NCBI GenBank assembly: GCA_016550415.1
Contig: JABXGU010000113.1
Location: 1-17,032, forward strand
Source of the DNA: an archaeon
Lineage (GTDB): Archaea > Asgardarchaeota > Hermodarchaeia > Hermodarchaeales > Hermodarchaeaceae
DNA length: 17,032 bases
Reading direction: 5' to 3'
A program made the translations under genes and the position numbers. The notes beneath the pieces were generated by a model that was given only the letters and a program-made list of their open reading frames with translations, ran no database searches and was not told the DNA's origin. Within the stretch, counting starts at the first letter, position 1. Every line of letters starts with the position of its first letter. Shown here in pieces: positions 1-7,994 of the stretch.

Positions 1-1164
1 GCAATAGTGCCTCCGTCGAGTTCAAAATTGGGTAATGTTTCGGTTGATCCATTACTCATCAAGCAAGCTGTTGAGCTGCTTTCTAACGCCCAGAGACCTG
101 TGATAATCGCTGGTAGCGATGTCTACTGGTCAGGAGCCTGTAAAGAACTCGTTAAAGTGGCAAAATTATTTTCTGCTCCAGTTGCTTGTGAGGGCTTAGC
201 TGTAGGCTGTATCCCACAGGACAATCCACTTTCCATTGGCAACGCCATCGCAAATCCCCTACTAAAACAAGCTGATGTGCTTTTAGTTATAGGTGCAAAG
301 CTCGATGAATTCCTTGGCTTTGGTAGAGATCCATCATTTTATTCTGAGGATGCAAAACTAATTCACATCGATATTGTCTCATCAACTATTGGTAAGAACC
401 GTCCTGCTCAAGTGGGCATTGTAGGAGACGCTCGTGTTATTCTCACACAAATAATTGAAACAACAGGAACTATTGCTAGAAAACGTGCTGCAGCTAGTTT
501 TGCTAAGCAAACTCGAGCAACTTGGTTACAATTGTTTGAAATATTTGAAAAAGATGGGCTCTCTTCTGAAGAACCAATCAAGCCCCAAAGACTGATGAAA
601 GAGATTCGCGAGTTTGCTAGTCCCGACAGCCTTTTCGTTCTGGATGGTGGTGATACATCTGCTTGGGCTTATCTATACCTACGCGCTAATTATCCTGGAC
701 AAATTATCGGGTCACAAGGACCCCTTCAGCATCTTGGAGCAGGGCTTCCTATAAGTATCGCAGCAAAACTAGCTAGGCCAAAAAGCCCAGTCTTTCTAAT
801 AACGGGAGATGGCAGCCTCCTCTTCAATGTCAGTGAACTGGATACTGCGGTTCGCCATCAAGTTCCTGTAATCGTTGTGGTGAATAATGACAGTGCTTGG
901 GGCTTAGTTTACCACACTCGCCTTCTAAGAACTGGTTCTGAAGAGAAAGCCGCGCAAGGAACACTACTTAGTGAATCCACACGCTACGATAAACTTGCAC
1001 AAAGTCTTGGGGCATCAGGAGAACTAGTCACCACACCTGATGAAATCAAACCTGCTCTCAAGCGTGCTATGGAATCTGGACAACCCTATGTCATCGATGT
1101 CCGCGTGTCTCGAAAATATATGACGGTATTAAGTCAAATTTTTTCAACAAAACGAGATTTCTAA
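1..1164 (+). CDS. Thiamine-diphosphate-dependent enzyme, acetolactate synthase-like (5' end outside window)
   Basis: The frame is open from base 1, so this is the C-terminal two thirds of a longer protein. The GTG at base 7 is in frame but is unlikely to be the true start, because family members are about 550-600 residues long with an N-terminal pyrimidine-binding domain that would lie upstream. The visible part holds the central TPP-enzyme domain (about bases 50-480) and the C-terminal pyrophosphate-binding domain (about 600-1130). The cofactor motif is clear: GDG at 805-813 and NN at 883-888, 26 residues apart, as in the GDG-x(24-27)-NN signature. The text around it (ELDTAVRHQVP, NNDSAWG) resembles the benzaldehyde lyase/benzoylformate decarboxylase side of the family as much as true acetolactate synthase. 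The catalytic glutamate is outside the window, so the substrate is open. The gene converges on the dehydrogenase that ends at 1169, leaving 4 bases between the stops. Confidence 0.85.
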   Translation, partial: AIVPPSSSKLGNVSVDPLLIKQAVELLSNAQRPVIIAGSDVYWSGACKELVKVAKLFSAPVACEGLAVGCIPQDNPLSIGNAIANPLLKQADVLLVIGAKLDEFLGFGRDPSFYSEDAKLIHIDIVSSTIGKNRPAQVGIVGDARVILTQIIETTGTIARKRAAASFAKQTRATWLQLFEIFEKDGLSSEEPIKPQRLMKEIREFASPDSLFVLDGGDTSAWAYLYLRANYPGQIIGSQGPLQHLGAGLPISIAAKLARPKSPVFLITGDGSLLFNVSELDTAVRHQVPVIVVVNNDSAWGLVYHTRLLRTGSEEKAAQGTLLSESTRYDKLAQSLGASGELVTTPDEIKPALKRAMESGQPYVIDVRVSRKYMTVLSQIFSTKRDF

Positions 1165-1168
1165 AGGT

Positions 1169-2122
1169 CTAATCATCTTGGCTTGATTCTACCCTCTGGA
1201 GCAATTTCAGTAGTTGTTGTGCTCGCTTAAGTTGTAAATCCTCTGGAGTCTGATTTGGATATTCATAGATGCCTTTACCAGTCTTAACACCTAGCTCCCC
1301 TTTGAGAACATGGCTTTCAATCCATCTTGGCAGTTTATATTTGTCATCCTTCAGCGCCCAGGCAAGATATTTTGCTGCCAGGACCACTACATCCAATCCA
1401 ATATAGTCAAGGTTGCTGAAGGGTCCATATTGCAGGAGAATATAGCCGAGATGTTCTTTCCACGCCTGGTCAATGTCTCTTTGAGTTGCCACTCCTTCAT
1501 CGATGAGCTTAGCTGCTTCCATCAAGACTGCGCCTGCCATACGATTGACCAAGAATCCAGGTGTATCACCGCAGGTCACGGTTCGTTTTCCACACTTTTT
1601 CTCAAGGAAACTTCTTACATCTTCAACAACCTTCTTGGTTGTCTTAGATCCTCTGACAATTTCTACAAGTGGCAGAATATAAGGCGGATTCATCCAATGA
1701 GTGCCAACAATGCGCTCAGCACTTTTACAAGCAGAGGCAATATCTCCCACTCGTATTACTGATGTTGTCGTTGTAAGAATAGCATCCTTATCGCAGCAAG
1801 CCTCAACTTTAGAAAAGACATCCTGCTTAATGTCAACGCGTTCAGGGACCGCTTCAAGGATGAGATCTGCCTTGGTGACAGCTGTTTTAAGGCTGCTTTC
1901 AAGATGTATTCTATCGAGCGTTGAGGAAATGTTCTCCTCTGTAATGAGTCCGTATTGGGCAAGTAATCTGAGGTTGGCTTGGATGCGCTCGGGTGTTCTT
2001 TTTAGTACTTTTTCATCAACATCAAAGAGAGATACTTGACAGCCTGCTTGAGCAAAAACCTGAGCAATACCATGTCCCATTATTCCAGAGCCAATTACTG
2101 CGGTTCGATTTATCTCTCTCAT
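1169..2122 (-). CDS. 3-hydroxyacyl-CoA dehydrogenase family protein
   Basis: An NAD-dependent dehydrogenase expected to interconvert 3-hydroxyacyl-CoA and 3-oxoacyl-CoA. The N-terminal Rossmann fold has GSGIMG at residues 11-16 and an acidic residue after strand 2 (LFDVD). Catalytic residues of the family align well: Ser121 in TTTTSV (usually SNTSS), His142 in GTHWMNP, Asn145, Glu154 in LVEIVRG, and Asn193 in TPGFLVNR. The C-terminal helical domain carries YGPFSNLDYIGLD. At about 317 residues it has the normal single-domain length, without a fused hydratase. The start is chosen at ATG 2122 because GGTGA lies 5 bases upstream and the protein then begins right before the Rossmann strand. ATG 2134 (overlapping the previous stop as TGATG) and TTG 2137 are alternatives. 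It is the second gene of a minus-strand pair with the epimerase. The acyl-CoA substrate cannot be told. Confidence 0.88.
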   Translation of the reverse strand: MREINRTAVIGSGIMGHGIAQVFAQAGCQVSLFDVDEKVLKRTPERIQANLRLLAQYGLITEENISSTLDRIHLESSLKTAVTKADLILEAVPERVDIKQDVFSKVEACCDKDAILTTTTSVIRVGDIASACKSAERIVGTHWMNPPYILPLVEIVRGSKTTKKVVEDVRSFLEKKCGKRTVTCGDTPGFLVNRMAGAVLMEAAKLIDEGVATQRDIDQAWKEHLGYILLQYGPFSNLDYIGLDVVVLAAKYLAWALKDDKYKLPRWIESHVLKGELGVKTGKGIYEYPNQTPEDLQLKRAQQLLKLLQRVESSQDD

Positions 2123-2133
2123 TCTTTTCACCA

Positions 2134-3135
2134 TCAAAATGCAGAGTATATTTCCTTCCTTGACTGGACATCCTCAACAAAGCGTTTCACAATATCTCGA
2201 ATTGTTTTGTACTTCAGTCTCCATCCAACTTCCTCAATGTCACGATATTGTTTCTCTTGTCCTTGCTGTATTAGAAGTGCTGTAAGAAAGGACCATGTGG
2301 CAGCCACCCTCTCAGCGTCAGCATCAATTTCAAACTGGACATCAACATTATCAACAAGTTTTTTCATTTCGGTAATAAGATCCGTCACTTTAGCAGGGAC
2401 ACCACCTACTATGAATGGATGATGTTGAAACTTCTCTGCTTGCCAGAGTGCGATGAGAAATTCTACTGAATCATCTACATAAGTGATTGGTAGCAGTGTA
2501 CTTTCAGGAACATCGACCATAGCTGTTTTTCCTAGGGCGACCTTTTCGATTAAACTGGAGAAGGTTACAGTCGCACCAGCACCGCGTCTTCCTGGGCCAA
2601 TAACAACTGCAAACCTGACACATCGGAAATCGAGGTTATAGCGAGTGTGATAATATTGTCCCAGCATTTCACCAAAGGCTTTACCAATACCGTAGAAGCT
2701 TCCTGGGTCTCGGTAACTTCTATCATGGAAAGGGAATGGTGTGTTTGTACCAAAAACTGCAAGACTGCTAAGGAATACTACTTTTCTAATCTGCATTAAG
2801 TGACAAGTTTCAAGGGTGTTGAATGTTCCTTGGACATTGCAGGAGTAGGCTTCAGAAATATCGTGTTCTGCTTTAACAGATAAGCTGGCTGCAGTATGAA
2901 AAACATGTCTGATTTTATGAACTCTAATAATTTCTTCGAGATCCTCCTTTTTGGCTACGTCACCCTTTACAACTTCAACCTTGTCTTTGATATCATTTAT
3001 GCGGTGAGGATTTGGATATTTATCGAATAGAACGATTTGATGTCCAAATTGTGTTAGCCGCCTTGCAAGATGCGAGCCGATAAAACCTGTCCCTCCTGTG
3101 ATCAGAATTGGTGAACGTTCTGGAATCTTTGCCAT
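2134..3135 (-). CDS. NAD-dependent epimerase/dehydratase (extended SDR)
   Basis: An extended short-chain dehydrogenase/reductase of 333 residues. The nucleotide-binding motif GGTGFIG is at residues 14-20, followed by an acidic strand-2 end (LFDKY) that favours NAD(H). The catalytic set is visible as SS at 123-124 and Y148-x3-K152 (YGIGK). The middle region (VVIGPGRRG, LPITYVDDSVEFL) is typical of 3-beta-hydroxysteroid dehydrogenase/UDP-glucose epimerase-like members. The start at ATG 3135 is supported by GGAGG 11 bases upstream. The next gene (3-hydroxyacyl-CoA dehydrogenase) begins at or just after this gene's stop, so the two are translated from one message. The pairing with an acyl-CoA enzyme hints at a beta-hydroxy acid or lipid-like substrate rather than a sugar, but that is inference. 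Confidence 0.85.
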   Translation of the reverse strand: MAKIPERSPILITGGTGFIGSHLARRLTQFGHQIVLFDKYPNPHRINDIKDKVEVVKGDVAKKEDLEEIIRVHKIRHVFHTAASLSVKAEHDISEAYSCNVQGTFNTLETCHLMQIRKVVFLSSLAVFGTNTPFPFHDRSYRDPGSFYGIGKAFGEMLGQYYHTRYNLDFRCVRFAVVIGPGRRGAGATVTFSSLIEKVALGKTAMVDVPESTLLPITYVDDSVEFLIALWQAEKFQHHPFIVGGVPAKVTDLITEMKKLVDNVDVQFEIDADAERVAATWSFLTALLIQQGQEKQYRDIEEVGWRLKYKTIRDIVKRFVEDVQSRKEIYSAF

Positions 3136-3173
3136 TCAGAATTTCGCCTCCATTTTTAATCGCCATAGCTGAC

Positions 3174-3190
3174 ATTATTTAAGTTAATTC
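3174..3190. promoter_or_regulatory. AT-rich shared promoter element between divergent genes
   Basis: The 86-base gap between the divergent epimerase and PHP genes contains a TATA-like stretch around TTATTTAAGTTAA, which also reads as CTTAAATAA on the minus strand. It sits about 40-45 bases from each start codon, so transcripts in both directions would carry short leaders. This is a pattern match only. Confidence 0.35.
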
Positions 3191-3221
3191 GTTAGAAAAT
3201 GGTAACTGCTTAATTATTTGG

Positions 3222-4058
3222 GTGACGCAAGTTTTGTCTTTAACGCCTAGGATTCATGATTTACATGTTCACACAGGTTTTAGCCCCGATTCCACCACGC
3301 AAATGGAAGCCTATGCTCAAGAGGGACATCAACACCTTTGTCACATAGGCTTCCTTGATCACTTCGAATATGCTTTCATGAATCGTCCAAATCATCTGAA
3401 TGAAGACAATATGGCAATACTTCTCGAAGAGTTTGACAGAGTCCATGCCTCTTATCCAAACACGTCATTGGGTCTTGAAGTGGACTTTTTTGTTGACTTG
3501 CAATCTGAGATTGCAGAGTTCTGTGATAACCACCGAAAAGATTTCGACTATCTTATTGGCGCCTTACATGTTATTGGTCGGTTGGCCGTTACATATCAAA
3601 AGGAAATGAAACTGCTTGTCAAGAATTTTGGTCTTCTAGGCGTTTTGAAAAGATATTTTGAAGGAATGGAGATATTAATTAAATCAAAATTGTTTGATGG
3701 CGTGGCTCACCTTGATGTTGCCATGCGTTATGCTAACGCTTATCCTATTACTCCCAAGGTGAAGCAATTATGGCAGAGTAAAACACAGGAACTTGGTTTT
3801 CTCTGCAAGACAACTGGTTTGCCTGTTGAAGTAAACGTGGGTGGTCTCTTTCAGCCTTGGGGACTTACTTATCCTAGTCTGAATGTGATTGACAAATTAC
3901 TTGATGCTGGTACCCGTTTCTTCATAGGCTCTGATAGTCACTCAATTGAGAGCTTCCAGAGGGCGCTTCCAAAAGTTCAGGAGATGACAGAGTACCTTAG
4001 ACAAAGGGATGGACTGTGTCTTCCTAGCAGCTTGGAATCTTCTCCAGGTGCTATGTGA
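3222..4058 (+). CDS. PHP-domain phosphoesterase, histidinol-phosphatase-like
   Basis: A 278-residue protein that is one complete PHP domain, a metal-dependent phosphoesterase barrel. The metal-ligand motifs occur in order: HDLHVHT (His15, His17), FLDHFE (Asp46, His47), GLEVD (Glu86), GALHVIG (His116), VAHLD (His163), EVN (Glu203) and GSDSH (Asp238, His240). The number and order of ligands fit the trinuclear histidinol-phosphatase (HisK/HisJ-type) branch. No other histidine-biosynthesis gene is nearby, so the substrate is not confirmed; a related monophosphate is possible. The start is GTG 3222, with TTG 3234 as an alternative that still keeps all motifs. It overlaps the convergent transporter gene by 8 bases at its 3' end. 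Confidence 0.82.
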   Translation: MTQVLSLTPRIHDLHVHTGFSPDSTTQMEAYAQEGHQHLCHIGFLDHFEYAFMNRPNHLNEDNMAILLEEFDRVHASYPNTSLGLEVDFFVDLQSEIAEFCDNHRKDFDYLIGALHVIGRLAVTYQKEMKLLVKNFGLLGVLKRYFEGMEILIKSKLFDGVAHLDVAMRYANAYPITPKVKQLWQSKTQELGFLCKTTGLPVEVNVGGLFQPWGLTYPSLNVIDKLLDAGTRFFIGSDSHSIESFQRALPKVQEMTEYLRQRDGLCLPSSLESSPGAM

Positions 4059-4638
4059 GAAACTCAAGGATTACAATTGCAATGGCTGTAGCTACACCTG
4101 CACCTAGGGTTTGGATTCCAAATATCCACTGACTATTCTTTGAAATCCTTCCCAAGAAAATGCCTAGCAAGAAAAGCATGCTAAATCCAATAATCACTGC
4201 TATTAGAACCGCTACATCCCAGCCTATGACGCCTAGTGTTACAGCGATAAATGGTGACAGACAGAAGATTCCTGCAACAAAGGGAGCAAAACCATCCACG
4301 AAAGATGAAACAAAGATGGCAAATCGGGATGCCTTCTTCAGTACCGTATCATCCAGTGATTTCAGCATTGCTCGTTCCATTCTAAGAAATTCTCTTTCTC
4401 TTTCCGCCTTCTCCACCAAAAATGTCCCTGTCAGACCTGAGAACATCATGGCAAGACAAGCTCCAATCCCAGCACTAACAACTAAGTGCGCATCGTAATG
4501 CATAGCAAAATGTGATCCAAGAATAATACCCAATGTAGTAAGGGTTCCATCAAATGCATTCATAACGAAGTAACGTCGTGCAATCGGTCCAAGTCTAGAT
4601 ATCTTCGCTAATTGCCCTACTTCTTCCAGCGTCGTCAT
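4051..4638 (-). CDS. VIT1/CCC1-family membrane protein (putative Fe/Mn transporter)
   Basis: A 195-residue polytopic membrane protein. The N-terminal ARRYFVMNAFDGTLTT with Asp30 in the first membrane helix is the recognisable start of the VIT1/CCC1 (nodulin-21-like, DUF125) family, whose studied members move iron or manganese across membranes. A second helix ends in GLTGTFLVEKAERERE, matching the family's charged segment after helix 2, which is rich in Glu and could bind metal at the cytosolic face. Three more hydrophobic segments follow (about residues 105-128, 131-160 and 170-194). The segment between helices 2 and 3 is shorter than in plant VIT1, as in archaeal members. Transport and metal are inferred from family only. 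The gene is divergent from the radical SAM gene and convergent with the PHP gene. Confidence 0.75.
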   Translation of the reverse strand: MTTLEEVGQLAKISRLGPIARRYFVMNAFDGTLTTLGIILGSHFAMHYDAHLVVSAGIGACLAMMFSGLTGTFLVEKAEREREFLRMERAMLKSLDDTVLKKASRFAIFVSSFVDGFAPFVAGIFCLSPFIAVTLGVIGWDVAVLIAVIIGFSMLFLLGIFLGRISKNSQWIFGIQTLGAGVATAIAIVILEFLT

Positions 4639-4661
4639 CTAATAAGACAAACTCCAAATTT

Positions 4662-4676
4662 ATCCAATATAACTAT
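4662..4676. promoter_or_regulatory. TATA-like element between the transporter and radical SAM genes
   Basis: The sequence CCAATATAACT reads as GTTATATTGG on the minus strand. On the minus strand its centre is about 30 bases from the transporter ATG at 4638, which would give a nearly leaderless message. On the plus strand it lies about 32 bases before an in-frame ATG at 4701 of the radical SAM frame. Assignment is by spacing only. Confidence 0.35.
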
Positions 4677-4790
4677 TGAAGGTCAATTCAAAAAGCCTTA
4701 ATGATTAATAATCATAAGAGGATAGGAAATACTCCTTCTTTTTTCTTTTGTTCTCGTTACGATAAACTTTTGTTGAACGCAGTTAAATTG

Positions 4791-4801
4791 TGCATAAATA
4801 A
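4791..4801 (+). promoter_or_regulatory. Possible TATA box for the radical SAM gene
   Basis: GCATAAATAAA lies about 25 bases upstream of ATG 4821, the spacing expected if transcription begins at the start codon (leaderless). It supports 4821 as the start but does not exclude use of the upstream ATG 4701. Confidence 0.35.
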
Positions 4802-4820
4802 ATGTTCTGTGGTGCGCTTC

Positions 4821-6149
4821 ATGGAATCTGAAACTAGCAAGATTATCTTCGGGAAGAAGGAACTAGAAGGACATCGATTTCATCTACGTAAAGAAAAGGA
4901 GGGCGGAATGCTCGTAATCGATGCTTCTCGGCTGCTATTCCTAAATGAAACAGGATATGACTTTGCTATTGCAGCCCTTCGTGGTTTTACTGAGAAAGAA
5001 GTCATCGAATTAATGCAGAAAAAGTACCGTGGAACAAAACCAGAGACTGTGCGTGCGCACTTTCGAGAACTTAAGGATAAGATACTCTCATTCGTTGTAC
5101 AGCCTGATGTTTCACCAATTGAAACCTTTGACTTTGGAGAGGTAGCTCCCTTTTCCCATGAACCTTCTGCACCCTACCGTGTAGATCTTGCCCTAACATA
5201 TCGCTGCAACAATGCGTGTTCACATTGCTATGTTCCCCAAGAACGTCGAAGCTGGGATGCCACTGCTGAAATCGATACTGAAACCTGGAAGAGAATTCTA
5301 GATAAACTCCTTGACCTCTCAATCCCACATATTACATTTACAGGTGGTGAGCCGACTCTTCGTGACGACCTTGTTGAACTTGTTCGTTATAGCGAAGAAA
5401 TTGGTATCATTGCTGGACTCGTCACAAATGGTCGACGCCTCAGCCAATCCCTTGTGAATGATCTTATCGATGCAGGTCTCGACTATGTTCAAATCACGCT
5501 TGAATCGCACCTTCCAGAAATTCATGATCAAATGGTAGGCGTAAAAGGTGCATGGCAGGAAACTGTAGCTGGCTTAAAACGATTCATTGCTACTGACATT
5601 TACACTCTGACAAATACAACACTCACCAAGCTCAATCTTCCCACCATCAAGGAAACCGTTGCTTTTCTTGCCAAGAATGGTCAAAAAGAGTTTGCAATGA
5701 ATGGACTTATCTATTCGGGCAGTGGGGCTGAAGTGGCGGATGAACTAGCCATTCCCGAAGAAGATCTCGATGAAATTATTACGGGAGTTCTTGCAGAAGC
5801 TGCTGAACATGATATGCGCCTCATTTGGTATTCGCCAACAATGTATTGTCACTTTGACCCAACTGAATATGGCTTGGGCCCACGCCGATGCAGCGCAGCC
5901 TATTCTAGTTTAGCCATAGAACCCAATGGCGATGTTCTTCCCTGTCAAAGTTATTATCAACCACTCGGCAACATCCTCAAGGATCCTTGGGAAACCATAT
6001 GGAACCATGACCTTGCAAAGGCGCTACGAGGACACCTTATATTGGATGATAAATGCCAGACCTGCGATCTTCTCAAAGCCTGTGGTGGGGGCTGTCCCCT
6101 CTTCACAAAATACAAACAGGTTTGTTGTCATCATAGCATCGGTGGCTAG
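4821..6149 (+). CDS. Radical SAM/SPASM protein with N-terminal PqqD-like segment
   Basis: Counted from ATG 4821 the protein has 442 residues. Residues about 15-90 look like a PqqD/RRE-type fold (MLVIDASRLLFLNETG, then helices), which in relatives binds a peptide substrate. The radical SAM core begins at residue 122 with the [4Fe-4S] motif C129-x3-C133-x2-C136 (CNNACSHC), then TFTGGEPTLR. The C-terminal SPASM region is complete: C357-x12-G-x4-C375, then C412-x2-C415-x5-C421-x3-C425 and C435/C436, enough for two auxiliary clusters. Such proteins modify peptides or build cofactors (PqqE, AlbA, AhbC/D are relatives), but I cannot name the substrate. An in-frame ATG at 4701 would add 40 residues that look non-domain-like (Phe/Cys-rich), so it is not preferred. 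A methyltransferase follows after 58 bases, probably in the same transcript. Confidence 0.82.
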   Translation: MESETSKIIFGKKELEGHRFHLRKEKEGGMLVIDASRLLFLNETGYDFAIAALRGFTEKEVIELMQKKYRGTKPETVRAHFRELKDKILSFVVQPDVSPIETFDFGEVAPFSHEPSAPYRVDLALTYRCNNACSHCYVPQERRSWDATAEIDTETWKRILDKLLDLSIPHITFTGGEPTLRDDLVELVRYSEEIGIIAGLVTNGRRLSQSLVNDLIDAGLDYVQITLESHLPEIHDQMVGVKGAWQETVAGLKRFIATDIYTLTNTTLTKLNLPTIKETVAFLAKNGQKEFAMNGLIYSGSGAEVADELAIPEEDLDEIITGVLAEAAEHDMRLIWYSPTMYCHFDPTEYGLGPRRCSAAYSSLAIEPNGDVLPCQSYYQPLGNILKDPWETIWNHDLAKALRGHLILDDKCQTCDLLKACGGGCPLFTKYKQVCCHHSIGG

Positions 6150-6193
6150 TGTCTAACTTGATCACTGATTTTCCTTGTACACTATCATCTGTT

Positions 6194-6198
6194 GGAGG
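6194..6198 (+). promoter_or_regulatory. Shine-Dalgarno site that sets the methyltransferase start
   Basis: GGAGG ends 9 bases before GTG 6208 (6 bases before TTG 6205). It lies downstream of the earlier in-frame TTG at 6175, so the shorter start is the better choice. Confidence 0.6.
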
Positions 6199-6207
6199 TT
6201 AAGGTTG

Positions 6208-6921
6208 GTGCAACCATATGCTCCCCACTTTCTTTGCAGTCAAGCCAAACGCACGGAACCAACCCGCCGCCACATCTACAACCAGATAATATGGGGACCT
6301 GCTCCAATCTCCCTTGATTTGGGTTGTGGCACTGGCGTAATAGCATCAGAACTCGTTACTCAAGTCGCACATTCACATGTTATTGGTCTGGATATCAATC
6401 CTGCCCTATTGAAAACTGCTCAAAAACAAAGCCGTAAACACCCTTCACTCCATTTTTTACTTGCTGACGCTAATGCCATCCCCCTTCGCACTTCATGCAT
6501 AAACTTTGCAATCAGCCACTTCACCATGATGTGGCTACCCAACCGCAAACTGTCCATGAGTGAAATTCACCGTATTCTACAGTCCAAAGGATATTTTGCT
6601 GCCCTTGAGCCAGATTATGCTGGTCGAATCGAAGCCTCTCAAAATATTGGAAAACCATCAAGACCTGCAAGTTTTCCAATCATAGAATATCTCATCAGGA
6701 CTGGAGCTGATCCATACACAGGAAGTCAGCTACCCTCAGAGCTCGAAAAATGTGACCTACAATTAATCCACGTTGGCATTTTGGCTTGGGAGTATGACAA
6801 TAAATCTGCTAGGGCTGAAACTCAGGAAGAAAAATCCCTACTTTATTCGTATGGTATCCAATGGACACCACCTAAATTCACTTATACACCGATTTTTTGG
6901 ATTCTCGCAAGGAAATGTTGA
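6208..6921 (+). CDS. Class I SAM-dependent methyltransferase
   Basis: About 237 residues, a single Rossmann-type methyltransferase domain. Motif I LDLGCGTG is at residues 36-43 and the acidic end of strand 2 is Asp62 (GLDIN). Motif II/III is LLADANAIPL followed by FTMMWL, and the motif after strand 5 is GYFAALEPDYAG. This layout is that of the Methyltransf_11/25 small-molecule branch. The region after residue 150 (GADPYTGSQLPSELEKCDL) probably shapes the acceptor pocket, and I do not recognise its subfamily. The start is GTG 6208, set by the GGAGG just upstream; TTG 6205 is adjacent and in frame. It follows the radical SAM gene by 58 bases on the same strand, so both may act on one product. 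Confidence 0.78.
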   Translation: MQPYAPHFLCSQAKRTEPTRRHIYNQIIWGPAPISLDLGCGTGVIASELVTQVAHSHVIGLDINPALLKTAQKQSRKHPSLHFLLADANAIPLRTSCINFAISHFTMMWLPNRKLSMSEIHRILQSKGYFAALEPDYAGRIEASQNIGKPSRPASFPIIEYLIRTGADPYTGSQLPSELEKCDLQLIHVGILAWEYDNKSARAETQEEKSLLYSYGIQWTPPKFTYTPIFWILARKC

Positions 6922-7013
6922 TAATAGCAGCACCTTGGCCATATTATTGATTTAGCAAATGAAGAAGGAAAGGTAAAGGAAAATAGAATTCTTTTAGGCG
7001 ATAAGAGGGATGT

Positions 7014-7052
7014 AAAAAAAGGGAGGAGAGGGAGACATTATAGGCTCCCTTC
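7014..7052 (-). terminator. Hairpin plus T-tract downstream of the membrane-protein array
   Basis: Read on the minus strand just past the stop at 7053, a 6-base-pair stem (7029-7034 with 7045-7050, loop 7035-7044) is followed after 8 bases by seven T residues (7014-7020). A T-run alone can terminate archaeal transcription. The rest of the gap from 6922 to 7013 shows no gene. Confidence 0.5.
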
Positions 7053-7472
7053 TCAAGGCCATGCAAGCAATAATAGGAGTAGCCCAAGCAGGAATGCAAC
7101 AAGAAAGACGTAGATGACAATCCAGATGATGATGACGAGTAAACCGACTGCTACAGCGCCCCAGAAGCCAGTATCAAAGAATTTCATTATGAGCCATATG
7201 TAGACGATAAGTGTGATGAGTGCTGGAACACCTACAAGGACTAGTAAGGCTGACAATGCCCCAAGAAAGGGTAGTAAGGCTGGATAAACGAAAAGTAGGA
7301 AGGCTACTGACAAGACTGAGGATACTATATTTCCAAGTAGTGAGACAATCATTGCATCAGTGAAGGTTGTGTTCTTTCCTGAAACAGCTCGACCTGCAAG
7401 GTAGAAGACAAAAGAGATAATTAACCAGCTGATAATGAAGACAATTATTGTTAGTACTAATTCCGGAATCAT
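7053..7472 (-). CDS. Small membrane protein, tandem paralog A
   Basis: 139 residues, almost wholly hydrophobic, with about four membrane segments (roughly 2-26, 40-63, 66-96, 104-137). Two short signatures are shared with the next two genes upstream: AGRAVSGKN at 26-34 and KFFDTGFWGAVAVG at 97-110. I do not recognise the family or function. The start at ATG 7472 is supported by GAGGT 7 bases upstream and a separate TATA box further up. It is the last of three paralogs in a row and ends before a T-tract terminator. Its C-terminus (LLGLLLLLLAWP) is the most divergent part of the set. Confidence 0.7.
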   Translation of the reverse strand: MIPELVLTIIVFIISWLIISFVFYLAGRAVSGKNTTFTDAMIVSLLGNIVSSVLSVAFLLFVYPALLPFLGALSALLVLVGVPALITLIVYIWLIMKFFDTGFWGAVAVGLLVIIIWIVIYVFLVAFLLGLLLLLLAWP

Positions 7473-7478
7473 TTCTTT

Positions 7479-7530
7479 AACCTCTTGGAGGTTTGGTTTC
7501 TGTTATTCCATCCTTCTCCCATTTATATGG
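7479..7530 (-). promoter_or_regulatory. Promoter and ribosome binding site of paralog A
   Basis: On the minus strand ACCATATAAATGG (7518-7530) is a strong TATA-like box. Transcription would start near 7500, leaving a leader of about 25-30 bases that contains GAGGT just before ATG 7472. Paralog A can therefore be transcribed on its own. Confidence 0.5.
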
Positions 7531-7574
7531 TTGCATTCTGCAAGCTATGACTCTATTTGGATTTTTTCTTTTAC

Positions 7575-7994
7575 CTATAATATGCCAAGAAGGAGAAGGA
7601 AGCGTCTGAGGATTTCATTTACGACTCCGATGATTAGGTAAAGAATTACGCAGAACATACCAATCGCTAGTGCACCCCAGAAGCCAGCATTGAAGAATTT
7701 CATGAAGAACGGAATATAAACAATTATGGTGATGAGGGCGCTTCCAACATCTGCTAACCAAAGGAGGTTTGGATCGAGTCCGATGATATCTAATTGCCAC
7801 CGAAAAGCCCAGTGCAGAGCTTCGCTAATGAATGATCCTATTATAGCGACAAGTAGTGCTTTAGAGTAAGTTGTATTCTCACCTGTTACGATGCGTCCAG
7901 CAAAAAAGAAAACAAATGAAAGAAAAATCGATTTTAAAATGAAACTTATGATAGTGCTGAGCAATTCAGCTGTGAGGATTAAGGCAATCATCAT
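7575..7994 (-). CDS. Small membrane protein, tandem paralog B
   Basis: 139 residues with about four membrane segments. It carries the same two signatures as its neighbours: AGRIVTGEN at 32-40 and KFFNAGFWGALAIG at 99-112, with LITIIVYI just before the second, matching LITLIVYI in A and LITLFAYV in C. Between the signatures it has a more polar stretch (HWAFRWQLDIIGLDPN) that differs among the three copies and may be the specific part. The function is unknown. The start is ATG 7994 (ATG 7991 directly follows), with GGAG 6 bases upstream. It is separated from paralog A by 102 bases and from paralog C by 230 bases, so it is not tightly packed as in an operon. Confidence 0.7.
   Translation of the reverse strand: MMIALILTAELLSTIISFILKSIFLSFVFFFAGRIVTGENTTYSKALLVAIIGSFISEALHWAFRWQLDIIGLDPNLLWLADVGSALITIIVYIPFFMKFFNAGFWGALAIGMFCVILYLIIGVVNEILRRFLLLLGIL

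Noticed and set aside
1310..2039. Plus-strand open frames across the 3-hydroxyacyl-CoA dehydrogenase
   Set aside because: The minus-strand protein has all family motifs. The antisense products have no domain-like pattern and no ribosome sites.
4701..4820. ATG 4701 as start of the radical SAM protein
   Set aside because: The extra 40 residues look unlike a domain and precede the PqqD-like segment. ATG 4821 has its own TATA-like box at the right distance. The longer form stays possible.
6922..7013. Short precursor peptide gene after the methyltransferase
   Set aside because: The only ATG-started frame seen there is a few codons long, and no leader-like sequence is present.
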